Origin: an uncultured Bacilli bacterium
Lineage (GTDB): Bacteria > Bacillota_I > Bacilli_A > RF39 > UBA660
DNA: 64,000 nt
NCBI GenBank assembly: GCA_934085565.1
Contig: CAKOHG010000002.1
Coordinates: 62,001-126,000, forward strand
Direction: 5' to 3'
The translations under genes were made by a program, and so were the position numbers. Below the pieces are notes generated by a model, which had not been told where the DNA came from, did no database searches, and saw only the letters and a list, made by a program, of their open reading frames with translations. Positions within the stretch are counted from its first letter, which is position 1. Every line of letters starts with the position of its first letter. Positions 1 to 7,922 of the stretch are shown in pieces.

Positions 1-325
1 AGGAAGCTTATTTATCAAATATTGTTCTTTTCCAAATTTAATCGCCTACCTCATTATGATAATAGGTATTGTTGTCTTTCTTTTATTTGCTCCAGCAGAT
101 ACTCCTGCGAGACCACTTATTAGAAAGAAAAAAAGAATACGTGCTAAAATATTTGCTAATTTAATTCTTTTAATATTTATAATATTATATTTCATCACAA
201 CAAACATAATTTATAAAAACGTTATTATCTATGCAATTATTTTAGAATCAATTTCGATAAACCCTATCACATATAAACTATTATCTACTCCTTTTAATAA
301 TTATAAACGCTTTGAAGAGCGCTAA
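1..325 (+). CDS. agrB: AgrB C-terminal part (cut by the window edge)
   Basis: The frame is open from base 2 to the TAA at 323-325, so the gene begins before the window. What remains is hydrophobic, with the family-typical FAPADTPARPLIRKKKR stretch (an APAD-T-P segment followed by a basic loop) and two further membrane segments. AgrB is a membrane endopeptidase that trims the AgrD precursor and forms the thiolactone of the autoinducing peptide; its catalytic His and Cys lie in the missing N-terminal part. A small agrD-like gene follows 57 bases downstream on the same strand and a two-component pair converges from the other side, which supports the assignment. Confidence 0.85.
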   Translation, partial: GSLFIKYCSFPNLIAYLIMIIGIVVFLLFAPADTPARPLIRKKKRIRAKIFANLILLIFIILYFITTNIIYKNVIIYAIILESISINPITYKLLSTPFNNYKRFEER

Positions 326-382
326 CGATGGTTTAAATTTATAATATAGATTTGAACAATGGATAAGGAAGGGAGTGTTATT

Positions 383-496
383 ATGTTTTTAGCCAATATG
401 TTAGCAGGAATCGCAAATTTATTTGCTAAATCTGCTTCATCTGCTTGTCTTCTTATGTGGTTTGATGAACCAGTAGCAGACATGGACATTTTATAA
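383..496 (+). CDS. agrD: AgrD-like autoinducing peptide precursor, 37 aa
   Basis: Short gene with a good ribosome site (AAGGAAGGGAG) ahead of ATG 383. The product has the three-part AgrD layout: an amphipathic N-terminal helix (residues 1-17), a core SSACLLMWF with a single Cys at residue 22, and an acidic tail beginning DEP at residue 28. In known AgrD proteins AgrB cuts just before the D/E-E/x-P tail and links the Cys to the new C-terminus. Cutting before DEP would give a six-residue ring (C-L-L-M-W-F), one larger than the common five, so either the ring or the cut site is unusual. It lies directly after agrB. The exact mature peptide is inference. Confidence 0.85.
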   Translation: MFLANMLAGIANLFAKSASSACLLMWFDEPVADMDIL

Positions 497-504
497 TAAT
501 ACTT

Positions 505-539
505 TAAAAAAAATCGGGTATCACTTACTCGATTTTTTT
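505..539. terminator. Bidirectional terminator between agrD and agrC
   Basis: Stem AAATCGGGT / ACTCGATTT (one G-T pair) with an A run on the left and a T run on the right. It serves agrBD on the plus strand and overlaps the 3' end of agrC, so it can also end the opposing transcript. Confidence 0.75.
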
Positions 540-1811
540 GTCTACTTTAATTTCGCTTCTAAAGAAATTATTTTTAATAGAAGTTGTAATATAAAGTGTA
601 TTTTTATTAAATAAAGAATATAATCCTAAACCATGACCGTTTAATTTATTAGAAGTATACTCAATCGTACCTAATTTTTCAGTATCTATTGTTCCTTTAA
701 AGGTATTCATGACTTTCACATTTATAGTTTTATCTTCTTCGCTAAATTCCAAGAAAACTATTTTTTCTTTTGTTTGTGAAGCAGATTCTAAAGCATTATC
801 TAAAGTCACACCTAAAGCTTCACATAATAAATTATAATTTTTAGGGCCTAATATATCCAAAAGTTTTCCTTTAACATTGTTATCAATTTGAACATTCAGA
901 TTTTTATCCGCATAAGCATACAGTTTTTCTAGAATAAAACCGTTCGCACCATTAGGAATAGAAGGAATTTCAGTCTTTAAATATTTATTAGAATCGTATT
1001 CCTTTAAAATTTCATTAATCATTTCTTTAGTATTTTCATTTCCAACAGATTTAATTCCTAATAATTTATTGTTGATATTATGTTTCATGATACGATACTC
1101 ATTCAAAGTTTTTAAAAGAGTTTCATTATTTTGTCCTATAATGTCATTTGTTGATTTTAAAACCCCAATTTCGTAGTTTAAATAAATTAGATAAAGCAAT
1201 ACAAGAATGGAAATCACAGAAACTAAAAGAACAATAACTAAATAGACAACATCATTTTCATTATTCATATGTCTGTAACATAATGTTCCTAAAGCAAAAT
1301 ATAAAACAATGGCTAAAACAACTCCAGCTTTTCGAACACTTAATCTATTTAATGCTTTGAAAAGTTTACTTAGCCCTTTAATAATAAAAGGAAATTTAGC
1401 AACTAAAATTAGTAAAATAGACATTGTTATAGACGATAGACCTTTAAAGATTTGTACTACTAAAGGATCAAAACTATATAGTTCAATACTATTCATATGA
1501 AACATAGTTAAAACGTCTATTAAAAATAAAATCACCCATATCATGATAAAGCAAATTATTGTTTCACGCCAAGAAGTTTGAAAAAGTTTTTTACCAAAGA
1601 TAATTAACCACCCAAAAGTAAATAGTGGAGCGGCAATAGCTAAACCTTTCATTTGTAATAGTGCCTGAAGTAAAAAACACAAAATACTTAAGTATATATA
1701 CGATTTTTTTATAACAGGTTTTCTTTGAACTATCTGACTATACAAATATATTGAAGAGATATAACCAGCCATAATAGATATGAAATATAATACAAAAATG
1801 ATAATTTTCAT
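525..1811 (-). CDS. agrC: AgrC-like sensor histidine kinase
   Basis: 428 aa. The N-terminal ~215 residues contain about six hydrophobic membrane segments. A coiled linker follows with a H-box-like motif EYRIMKHNINNKL (His near residue 243), then a GHKL ATPase domain with an N box around NALESA and the G box NGHGLGLYSLF. This is the layout of the AgrC/ComD class that senses cyclic peptides and phosphorylates a LytTR regulator. Its start overlaps the agrA stop by ATGA (1808-1811), so the two are translationally coupled, with agrA first. The pair converges on agrBD rather than forming the one agrBDCA operon of staphylococci. The ligand is presumably the AgrD product encoded next to it (inference). 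Confidence 0.85.
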   Translation of the reverse strand: MKIIIFVLYFISIMAGYISSIYLYSQIVQRKPVIKKSYIYLSILCFLLQALLQMKGLAIAAPLFTFGWLIIFGKKLFQTSWRETIICFIMIWVILFLIDVLTMFHMNSIELYSFDPLVVQIFKGLSSITMSILLILVAKFPFIIKGLSKLFKALNRLSVRKAGVVLAIVLYFALGTLCYRHMNNENDVVYLVIVLLVSVISILVLLYLIYLNYEIGVLKSTNDIIGQNNETLLKTLNEYRIMKHNINNKLLGIKSVGNENTKEMINEILKEYDSNKYLKTEIPSIPNGANGFILEKLYAYADKNLNVQIDNNVKGKLLDILGPKNYNLLCEALGVTLDNALESASQTKEKIVFLEFSEEDKTINVKVMNTFKGTIDTEKLGTIEYTSNKLNGHGLGLYSLFNKNTLYITTSIKNNFFRSEIKVDKKIE

Positions 1812-2515
1812 CCTTCCACCTCATCTTTGAAGTTTCTAGATAAACAAAATAGTCTTAATCCCGTAGACAAGTCTACATAACCTTGAGAATAATTTTTAGA
1901 AACAATAAAATCTTTATTGATAATACAACTCTTGTGAGTTTGTACAAATCGACTATCTAATTGTTCCTTAATCTCTGCTAAAGTAGAATTAACTCTAAAT
2001 TCAACATCATTATTAGTATGAATAACGACTTTTCTATCTTCTTTTTCTCTCATAATGTAAGTTATGTTTTTCATATAAAGTTCTACATTTACTTTTTTAC
2101 CAAGGACTTTTAAAATTTTCTTATCAGCCTTTTTGTTATAAATAATTTTCAAGTCTCTTTTTAATCTCTTTTCAAAGTCTTGAAATTTCTCAATAAATTC
2201 AAAGACTTCTAATAAATTTCTATGAACTTGTTCAAACATACCATCATGACTTGTAATGAAAATAATCTCACTATCCCAATCAACACTTCTAATCCGTTTG
2301 GCAATATCAATACCACTAATACTGTTTTTTAGTTCAATATCAGTTATGTATATTTTAGGATATTGAACACTTAAAATTTCATCTTTTAAATTTTTGTCAT
2401 ATTTGTTAAAGAATAATGTATCTACATCACATTCATTTTCAAAAGAAAACTCTTTAATGATTTTATCAATCTGTTTTTGAATTCTTTCTTCGTCTTCAAT
2501 TACAACAATTCTCAT
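1808..2515 (-). CDS. agrA: AgrA-like LytTR response regulator
   Basis: 235 aa. The receiver domain (1-125) has the acidic pocket E7-D8-E9 and phospho-acceptor D59 in YITDIEL. The C-terminal LytTR DNA-binding domain (about 135-232) includes VNSTLAEIKEQL and FVQTHKSCIIN. LytTR regulators of the AgrA group bind pairs of direct repeats upstream of agr promoters; the agrB promoter lies outside the window, so such sites cannot be looked for. It is the first gene of the agrA-agrC unit and is preceded by a 160-base gap with an extended -10 promoter. Confidence 0.87.
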   Translation of the reverse strand: MRIVVIEDEERIQKQIDKIIKEFSFENECDVDTLFFNKYDKNLKDEILSVQYPKIYITDIELKNSISGIDIAKRIRSVDWDSEIIFITSHDGMFEQVHRNLLEVFEFIEKFQDFEKRLKRDLKIIYNKKADKKILKVLGKKVNVELYMKNITYIMREKEDRKVVIHTNNDVEFRVNSTLAEIKEQLDSRFVQTHKSCIINKDFIVSKNYSQGYVDLSTGLRLFCLSRNFKDEVEG

Positions 2516-2549
2516 ACCCTCACCCCACTAAAAACAAGTTTACTAAAAG

Positions 2550-2580
2550 CGATTATAACACAGATTTTTAAGAAAAAAAA
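2550..2580 (-). promoter_or_regulatory. Putative agrA promoter (extended -10)
   Basis: On the minus strand TGTTATAAT reads as an extended -10 (TATAAT is the complement of 2552-2557). The -35 position is only a T run, which suits an extended -10 promoter. It lies about 40 bases upstream of agrA. Confidence 0.5.
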
Positions 2581-2644
2581 CATCTTTTTTTAGGGATACA
2601 AAAACATAAAAAAGTGTGCTATAGTATATAAGGTTGGGGACAAA

Positions 2645-2672
2645 AAAAGCCTTGTGCATGCACAAGGTTTTT
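2645..2672. terminator. Terminator after spoIIQ
   Basis: The 18-base perfect palindrome CCTTGTGCATGCACAAGG (2650-2667) is flanked by A7 on the left and T5 on the right, so it can act in both directions. It ends the minus-strand spoIID-spoIIQ transcript and insulates it from agrA. Confidence 0.85.
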
Positions 2673-2678
2673 ATTATT

Positions 2679-3341
2679 TTATTTTAAATCATTAACATTT
2701 TTTTCATAAAATTCTAACGGGTTCATTAAAGTACCATTATAATAAACTTCAAAAAGTAAGGTTTGTGGTTTGGCAGTTTGAAGTTTAGTAGTTCCTGATG
2801 TGGCAATGACATCTCCTTTAGAGACATTTGAGCCGACACTGACTTTAATTTCACCAAATGTATAATAAACCGTGTTAAGTTTATCATTATGAGAAATGGT
2901 TAAAACGGAACCTAAGATTTCATCTGTTTTAATATCTTTCACCGTACCATCTAAAACCGCGACCACTTCAAAAGATTCATCTGCTTCATATAAAACACCC
3001 GTGTTAGGCATGTAAGTGTTTTCATAATAAATTAAAGCTTTTTCTTGATTTTCTGCCGTTTCACTTACTTGATAAAATGACTTAGAAATATCTACAGCTT
3101 CACTATTAAAAGGTTTAATAGGTTTTTCTTCAGCCAAAGTAGTATTACCTTCATTTTCTTCTTGACCAGTAGATTCTTCTTTCTCATCAAAGACACTCAT
3201 TGAATAATTATAATGGTCGTCATTGGTAATATTTTTGGTAAGCAAATTTTTGGTCAGAAAAGTCACACTAAGAACCATAATACCTAATATTAAGAGATAA
3301 CAAGTTGGTAAAACATATCTACGCAATTTTCTTTTCTTCAT
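2679..3341 (-). CDS. spoIIQ: SpoIIQ-like forespore engulfment protein with a degenerate LytM domain
   Basis: 220 aa. A short basic N-terminus is followed by one membrane segment (about 10-30), an acidic linker (50-80) and a C-terminal M23/LytM fold (about 100-210). SpoIIQ is made in the forespore and forms a channel with SpoIIIAH across the intermembrane space. Where active M23 enzymes have H-x3-D and H-x-H metal ligands, this protein reads MPNTGVLYEA and TLLFEV, so all expected zinc ligands appear lost. Its place directly downstream of spoIID matches B. subtilis. The short gap to spoIID (41 bases) suggests co-transcription. The alternative is a generic M23-fold protein; synteny favours SpoIIQ. 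Confidence 0.8.
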   Translation of the reverse strand: MKKRKLRRYVLPTCYLLILGIMVLSVTFLTKNLLTKNITNDDHYNYSMSVFDEKEESTGQEENEGNTTLAEEKPIKPFNSEAVDISKSFYQVSETAENQEKALIYYENTYMPNTGVLYEADESFEVVAVLDGTVKDIKTDEILGSVLTISHNDKLNTVYYTFGEIKVSVGSNVSKGDVIATSGTTKLQTAKPQTLLFEVYYNGTLMNPLEFYEKNVNDLK

Positions 3342-3382
3342 TTCTATTCCTCCTAAAAATAGTGTGGAAGAAATAATTAAAA

Positions 3383-4312
3383 TTATGCATAAATATTTTT
3401 GAGTTCTGTATTTTGATAATAATGAGCTAATATCTCTTGATAGGAATAGCCCTCTTTAGCCATCCCATTAGCGCCATATTGACTCATACCAACACCGTGA
3501 CCATATCCTTTCGTGGTAATCATGACATTATCATTTTCTAAAATGATTTCAAAATCGGTAGAACGAAGACCTAACTTACTTCTAAATTCTGTTCCTTTGA
3601 AAGTTTTATCATTAATTGTTATTTCTAAAACACGATGTGTATCACTACGAGTAATGTCTCCTATTTTTAAAACATCACAAGAAATATTTAAAGAGGCACA
3701 AAAATCATTTTTGGAAAAAGTAGTCGTATAGGCAAAATTTTGTAAATTTTCGTTATCCCAAAGGGAAGTGACACTACTTAAGTAAGGTAATTTTTCTTGA
3801 AAAACAAGTTCTGAATTTTCCGTATAGCCATTACTCATTGAAAAATAAAAGGCATTTATAATATTATTTTGATAAGTTAATACTTGTCCTTTTGTTTCTT
3901 TGACAGCTTCTCTTATCTTTAAATAGTTAGGGAAAAAATCGGTACCCCAGTTTTTAAGTAACATTTCATTATTTTTATAAGCCTGATCTTTAACTCCGAT
4001 AATTAAATCATAGTCTAAATTTCTTGTTGTTTTTTTATACATAGCAAATGTTCTTGCAGCTACGGCTTGAGCTTTTAAGGCTTCCATATTAAAAACAGAG
4101 GGCATTTCTGCTGAAACTACCCCCACAATATAATCTTCTAAATTTTCCTCGATAATCGTATTTGTCTGTTCATCTAAAAGTCTAACAAATATTTCGGATT
4201 CCTTAATATCTTCTTTTTCTTCTGATACTGATATTTTTTTTATTTCTTTTGGCAAAAAAATAATAGTTAAAATAAGAATGAAAACAACTCCAAGTAAAAT
4301 TTTATTTTTCAT
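3383..4312 (-). CDS. spoIID: Stage II sporulation protein D, septal peptidoglycan lytic transglycosylase
   Basis: 309 aa with an N-terminal membrane anchor (about 5-22). SpoIID cuts glycan strands during engulfment as part of the DMP complex. The motif YIVGVVSAEMPSVF places the catalytic Glu at residue 69, followed by EALKAQAVAARTFA and, near the C-terminus, the family signature GYGHGVGMSQYGA. The neighbourhood (murA, DUF1146 and spoIIQ on the same strand) is the B. subtilis murAA-spoIID-spoIIQ arrangement. The start ATG has a G-rich ribosome site (GGGGGACCT) just upstream. Confidence 0.95.
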   Translation of the reverse strand: MKNKILLGVVFILILTIIFLPKEIKKISVSEEKEDIKESEIFVRLLDEQTNTIIEENLEDYIVGVVSAEMPSVFNMEALKAQAVAARTFAMYKKTTRNLDYDLIIGVKDQAYKNNEMLLKNWGTDFFPNYLKIREAVKETKGQVLTYQNNIINAFYFSMSNGYTENSELVFQEKLPYLSSVTSLWDNENLQNFAYTTTFSKNDFCASLNISCDVLKIGDITRSDTHRVLEITINDKTFKGTEFRSKLGLRSTDFEIILENDNVMITTKGYGHGVGMSQYGANGMAKEGYSYQEILAHYYQNTELKNIYA

Positions 4313-4320
4313 AGGTCCCC

Positions 4321-4500
4321 CTAAAAAAATTCACATACAAAATTTGTTAAAAGATACCCTAAGACCATACTTAAAATGATAGCTAAAATGCGAGCTTCAA
4401 AATAACGGTCTTTTTTTAAGAATTTATTAAAATTAACACCTGACAGAGCAAAGGCACTTAGCATGGTAAAAAACACATAAAGATATACCTTATAATTCAT
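4321..4500 (-). CDS. DUF1146 (YwzB-like) small membrane protein
   Basis: 59 aa from the ATG at 4500, chosen because GGAG lies six bases upstream; a start 18 bases earlier has no such site. Two hydrophobic helices (about 5-22 and 37-55) are separated by a basic loop KFLKKDRYFEAR. Size, topology and position beside spoIID and near murA match the DUF1146/YwzB family of Bacilli. No function is established. The start overlaps the rpiB stop by 11 bases, so it is probably coupled to rpiB. Confidence 0.7.
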   Translation of the reverse strand: MNYKVYLYVFFTMLSAFALSGVNFNKFLKKDRYFEARILAIILSMVLGYLLTNFVCEFF

Positions 4501-4942
4501 TATATTCTCCATTTTCATAATTTATGATTTTTTGAATTCTTTTTAAATGTCTTTCTTCGCTCGCAGCAGGTGTCATAATAAATTTATGAACTATTTTCAT
4601 TGCTTCTTCAAATGATAAGCCACCAAAAGCAATAACGTTAGCACCATTATGATTTCTTGCTTTATAAGCATCATCTTCATTTAATACTCTTGCACATCTT
4701 ATTCCCTTTACTTTATTAGCTGCAATAGAAATTCCTATGCCATTACCACAAAGTAAAATTCCTAAATTTTCGGGTGATTCCATAACATGTTTTGAAACAT
4801 CAAAAGCAAAATCAGGATAATCATCACTTTCTGTGGTAGGAACTTTTGTATAAAATATTTCATAATTTTCTTTTTTTAGTTCTTCATAAATTTGATGTGC
4901 CATGGCATATCCACGATGGTCGGCACCAATAAATATCTTCAT
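4490..4942 (-). CDS. rpiB: RpiB/LacAB family sugar-phosphate isomerase
   Basis: 150 aa. It interconverts ribose 5-phosphate and ribulose 5-phosphate in the pentose phosphate pathway. GADHRGY (D8, H9) and the active-site loop LLCGNGIGISIAANK (Cys65) are family signatures, and NHNGANVIAFG follows. The start at 4942 has GGAG about ten bases upstream and gives the usual RpiB N-terminus MKIFIGADHRG; longer reading adds an unrelated hydrophobic tail. rpiB also sits in this neighbourhood in B. subtilis (ywlF). Members of this family can act on other pentose or hexose phosphates, so substrate is inferred. Confidence 0.9.
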   Translation of the reverse strand: MKIFIGADHRGYAMAHQIYEELKKENYEIFYTKVPTTESDDYPDFAFDVSKHVMESPENLGILLCGNGIGISIAANKVKGIRCARVLNEDDAYKARNHNGANVIAFGGLSFEEAMKIVHKFIMTPAASEERHLKRIQKIINYENGEYNEL

Positions 4943-4981
4943 TATTTTCATCTCCATCATTATTATAAATGATTTCAAACG

Positions 4982-5006
4982 AAAAAAAAACTGCTTAGGC
5001 AGCTTT
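4982..5006 (-). terminator. Terminator of rpmE
   Basis: Stem CTGC-TTAG-GCAG, extended by A-T pairs on both sides, with T9 on the minus strand. It includes the rpmE stop codon (4995-4997), making rpmE a self-contained unit between its own promoter and terminator. Confidence 0.75.
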
Positions 5007-5210
5007 TTCATCTTTGTTCAAATTATATTTACGGTTGAACTTTTCAATATTTCCAGCTTTGCTTGCTTTTCCTTGTTTACCTGTATAAAAAGGATGACAT
5101 TCTGAACAAACTTCAACTTCAATATTGTCTTTAGTAGACATTGTTTTAAAAGTTGCTCCACAAGCACATTTTACAGTTACTTCTTTCATTTCTGGATGAA
5201 TATTTCTCAT
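4995..5210 (-). CDS. rpmE: 50S ribosomal protein L31 (zinc-binding form)
   Basis: 71 aa, starting MRNIHPEMKEV with a strong AAGGAG site. Cys15 and Cys17 (CAC) plus Cys35 and Cys38 (CSEC) form the zinc site, so this is the C-plus paralogue and not the zinc-free form induced under zinc starvation. The C-terminal HPFYTGKQGK and FNRKYNL are typical. Upstream in-frame codons exist but lack a ribosome site and do not resemble L31. Confidence 0.97.
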   Translation of the reverse strand: MRNIHPEMKEVTVKCACGATFKTMSTKDNIEVEVCSECHPFYTGKQGKASKAGNIEKFNRKYNLNKDEKAA

Positions 5211-5292
5211 GATATACACTCCTTTCGCCATGTCAAATTCATGACATAGATATATGTCTAATGTATTATAACATATATTTTGAAACTTGCAA
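5211..5292 (-). promoter_or_regulatory. rpmE promoter and structured leader
   Basis: Minus-strand promoter with -35 TTGCAA (5287-5292), a 16-base spacer and extended -10 TGTTATAAT (TATAAT at 5265-5270). The ~50-base leader holds two inverted repeats, GACATAGATATATGTC and TGTCA-N6-TGACA. L31 mRNAs of Firmicutes are known to carry autoregulatory leaders; whether this is one is inference. Confidence 0.65.
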
Positions 5293-5310
5293 GAAAAGAA
5301 ATACAAATTT

Positions 5311-5982
5311 TTAGTCGAAAATGGTCTTTATAATCTCATCTTTTATATAACGATGTCCTTTATAATTAGGGTAAGGGGTTTCTTTGTTAAAGAAATACGC
5401 ATTGTTGTTAACAATATCCGTGATATCAACAAAATATATATTTTTCTCTATACATAATTTTTTTAAAGATTCATTAATTTCTTTAACGGTATCCGTTTCT
5501 AGATAATGAAGAGGATATAAACTTAGTAAAACAATCGTTTTGTCATTATAAACTCGCAGTAAAGAAATTATTTTATTCATATTTTCTAAATAGTTATTTA
5601 TTTCTTTTGTTGTCAGTTTGGGATGATCTAACTCATATGTGCCAATAGCTATTGTTATGAAAGAAGCCTCTGCCAAAGCTTGTTGAATTTTAGTATCTGT
5701 ACTTTCTAAAACATAATTATTAGCGAGTTTCATTTTTAATGTTTCTGATGTTTCCTTTTTGTCAGCAAATTCTTTAATATATTCATCTATTTTTTTCGTT
5801 TCTTCAAAATAGTCCCTTAAATAGTCATTAAAACTATACCCCGTAACATCGTAATATGTCTCGCCGGTGGCAATCCCGTCTCCCAAAGCTACTATTTGAA
5901 CACGTTCGTGATAAAAACATTGATATATGATGAAGGAAAGAAAAACGGCTCCAATGATTGTTAAAGCTATTATTTTTTTCAC
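5311..5982 (-). CDS. SGNH/GDSL-hydrolase-like membrane-anchored protein, probably inactive
   Basis: 223 aa with one N-terminal membrane segment (about 3-22), so the domain faces outside. The fold is suggested by VALGDGIATGE (residues 31-41, the GDSL block), AIGTYELDH (block III) and PNYKGHRY (block V). The nucleophile Ser of GDS is Gly36, and the Asp three residues before His210 is Tyr207. Two triad members are therefore missing, so it is unlikely to be an ordinary esterase. It starts with GTG; the Shine-Dalgarno AGGTGA lies in a hairpin. It follows murA, and a cell-wall role is a guess from context only. Confidence 0.6.
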   Translation of the reverse strand: MKKIIALTIIGAVFLSFIIYQCFYHERVQIVALGDGIATGETYYDVTGYSFNDYLRDYFEETKKIDEYIKEFADKKETSETLKMKLANNYVLESTDTKIQQALAEASFITIAIGTYELDHPKLTTKEINNYLENMNKIISLLRVYNDKTIVLLSLYPLHYLETDTVKEINESLKKLCIEKNIYFVDITDIVNNNAYFFNKETPYPNYKGHRYIKDEIIKTIFD

Positions 5983-5983
5983 A

Positions 5984-6017
5984 AAAAATCACCTAGTAAA
6001 TTTTATATTCTAGGTGA
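5984..6017 (-). terminator. murA terminator hairpin that also contains the next gene's ribosome site
   Basis: Inverted repeat TCACCTAG (6010-6017 on the minus strand) and CTAGGTGA (5989-5996), followed by T6. The 3' arm supplies AGGTGA, the ribosome site of the downstream GTG start. Transcripts that read through would have that site paired. Confidence 0.7.
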
Positions 6018-6022
6018 TTAAT

Positions 6023-7276
6023 TTATTCTTCAATCAAACTAATTTCTGCCCCGACAGAAGTAAGCTTATCCACGATATGTTCATAACCTCTTAAAATATG
6101 TTCAATGTTAGATATTTTTGTTTGACCTTGTGCAATTAAAGCAGCGATAACTAAACTTGCTCCTGCCCTTAAGTCACTCGCTATGACATCATTTCCATAT
6201 AAATAAGTTTTGCCTTTTATATATGCCGTTTGATTATTCACGGTAATATCGGCACCCATTTTATTTAAATAAGGGACTTGTCCCATGCGATTAGTATAGA
6301 TAGTTTCTTCTAAAATACTTGTACCATGACATTGAGTCATCAAAACACTGATAGGTTGAGCAAGATCCGTTGGGAATCCTGGATAAATCAAAGTCGTTAT
6401 GTTTAAAGGTTTTAAGTTAGAGGTTTGATTTAAAGTAATCGTATTTCCTTTTATTTCAAAATCAACACCTATTTCTTGTAATTTAGATAGTACCGATGTT
6501 AAATGTTCTGGAATGAGATTAGTGATTTTTAAATTTTGCCCCAAAAGAGCTCCAACAATGATATAAGTTCCTGCCTCAATACGATCAGGTATAACTTCAA
6601 TCATGGCTTTATGAAGATAAGAAACACCTTCAATAGTGATTTTACTAGTTCCAGCGCCTTTTATTTTAGCACCCATATTATTTAAAAAGGAAGCAACATT
6701 AGCTATTTCTGGTTCTTTAGCAGCATTGTTGATAACTGTTATTCCTTTAGCTTTTACGGCTGCAAGCATAATATTAATAGTAGCACCAACACTTGCAAAA
6801 TCTAAATATATTTTAGCGCCTTTTAACTCTGGAGCATCAATAATGTATTTCATTTTATCTTCTGTAACGGTAGCGCCCATTGCCTGAAAGCCTTTTAAAT
6901 GATAATCAATTTTACGTTGACCAATTTGACATCCTCCTGGGAAATAAATTTCAACATGCTTAAATCTTCCTAATAAAGCCCCCATAAAATAATAACTAGC
7001 GCGTAGACGAGTTGTTAGCTCTTCTGGAATTTCTTTATTTTGAACATGCGAAGAATTAATAGTCATTTTTTCATCATGAGAATCTATCTTAGCTCCCAAA
7101 AGAGTCATAATTTCTATTAAATCATCCCGATCAGATATCTCAGGAATGTTTAATATGTCCGTTTCTTCGTCACATAAAATAGCAGCCGGGATTAAAGCTA
7201 CGGCACTATTTTTAGCTCCTGAAATAGGAATTTCACCTGTTAATTTTTTACCGCCCACAATTTTTAATTTTTGCAT
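6023..7276 (-). CDS. murA: UDP-N-acetylglucosamine 1-carboxyvinyltransferase
   Basis: 417 aa. It adds enolpyruvate to UDP-GlcNAc, the first committed step of peptidoglycan precursor synthesis. GAKNSAVALIPA holds the conserved Lys22-Asn23, and FPGGCQIGQR carries the catalytic, fosfomycin-reactive Cys116. PTDLAQP and the C-terminal DLRAGASLVIAAL are also present. I chose ATG 7276 (AAGGA ten bases upstream) over an upstream ATG with no site. The context with spoIID and DUF1146 resembles murAA of B. subtilis. Confidence 0.95.
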   Translation of the reverse strand: MQKLKIVGGKKLTGEIPISGAKNSAVALIPAAILCDEETDILNIPEISDRDDLIEIMTLLGAKIDSHDEKMTINSSHVQNKEIPEELTTRLRASYYFMGALLGRFKHVEIYFPGGCQIGQRKIDYHLKGFQAMGATVTEDKMKYIIDAPELKGAKIYLDFASVGATINIMLAAVKAKGITVINNAAKEPEIANVASFLNNMGAKIKGAGTSKITIEGVSYLHKAMIEVIPDRIEAGTYIIVGALLGQNLKITNLIPEHLTSVLSKLQEIGVDFEIKGNTITLNQTSNLKPLNITTLIYPGFPTDLAQPISVLMTQCHGTSILEETIYTNRMGQVPYLNKMGADITVNNQTAYIKGKTYLYGNDVIASDLRAGASLVIAALIAQGQTKISNIEHILRGYEHIVDKLTSVGAEISLIEE

Positions 7277-7344
7277 ATTATCACATTCCTTTGTCATTTG
7301 CTATAAAATATGATATCAAATTTTAAGATGTTTTTAAACAATAT

Positions 7345-7884
7345 TTACGAGCAAAGATGTAAAATAGCCAGGATAAATAAAAGAATTAAGCCAAAAACAG
7401 TGGCTTTTTTACCAAGAAAGGAAGAAGCATATCTTCCTATCCATAAGCCTATTAATGTAAATGAGAAACTAACCACGGCAAATATTATCATGGCAAATAT
7501 TTGATTAGATGTAATTGCATTTAGTCCTAAACCAGTAGAAAAAGCATCAATTGAAACACCAAAAGAAAATAATAAAATGCCAAAAAAAGATAAATCAAAC
7601 GAGACTTTTTCTTCTTTTTTTAAAAGTTCATACAATAGATTAAAGGCTAAAAAAAGTAAAATACAACCTAAAAAAATATGACTGTTAATACTAAAAAAAG
7701 TGATTATTTTTTCTCCTAAGAAATCACCAAATAAAGGCATTAGAAAATGCATTAAGCCTACTGTAAAAGCAATTTGGAAAATTTTTTTATAAGAAATATT
7801 ATATGTTCCTAAACTTAAAGAAAGTGAAAAAGTATCCATACTTAATGCGATAGCTATACTTAAAATATTAAAAAATTCTTTCAT
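7345..7884 (-). CDS. mntP: MntP family manganese efflux pump
   Basis: 179 aa, six membrane helices. The paired repeats ALSMDTFSLSLSLG (helix 1) and GVSIDAFSTGLGL (helix 4), each with an intramembrane Asp, are the signature of the DUF204/MntP family, which exports Mn2+. The sporulation protein YtaF belongs to the same fold, but length and position near spoIIR and prmC match mntP (ywlD). The leader to the preceding gene is only 38 bases, too short for a yybP-ykoY manganese riboswitch. Confidence 0.85.
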   Translation of the reverse strand: MKEFFNILSIAIALSMDTFSLSLSLGTYNISYKKIFQIAFTVGLMHFLMPLFGDFLGEKIITFFSINSHIFLGCILLFLAFNLLYELLKKEEKVSFDLSFFGILLFSFGVSIDAFSTGLGLNAITSNQIFAMIIFAVVSFSFTLIGLWIGRYASSFLGKKATVFGLILLFILAILHLCS

Positions 7885-7922
7885 AGTTTCTCCCCTTACT
7901 TCTTATGAAAAAATTTATAATT

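Noticed and set aside
1559..1575. Possible parS at TGTTTCACGCC
   Set aside because: Only the left half matches; the GTGAAACA half is absent.
7885..7922. Manganese riboswitch before mntP
   Set aside because: The gap is only 38 bases and holds no matching structure.
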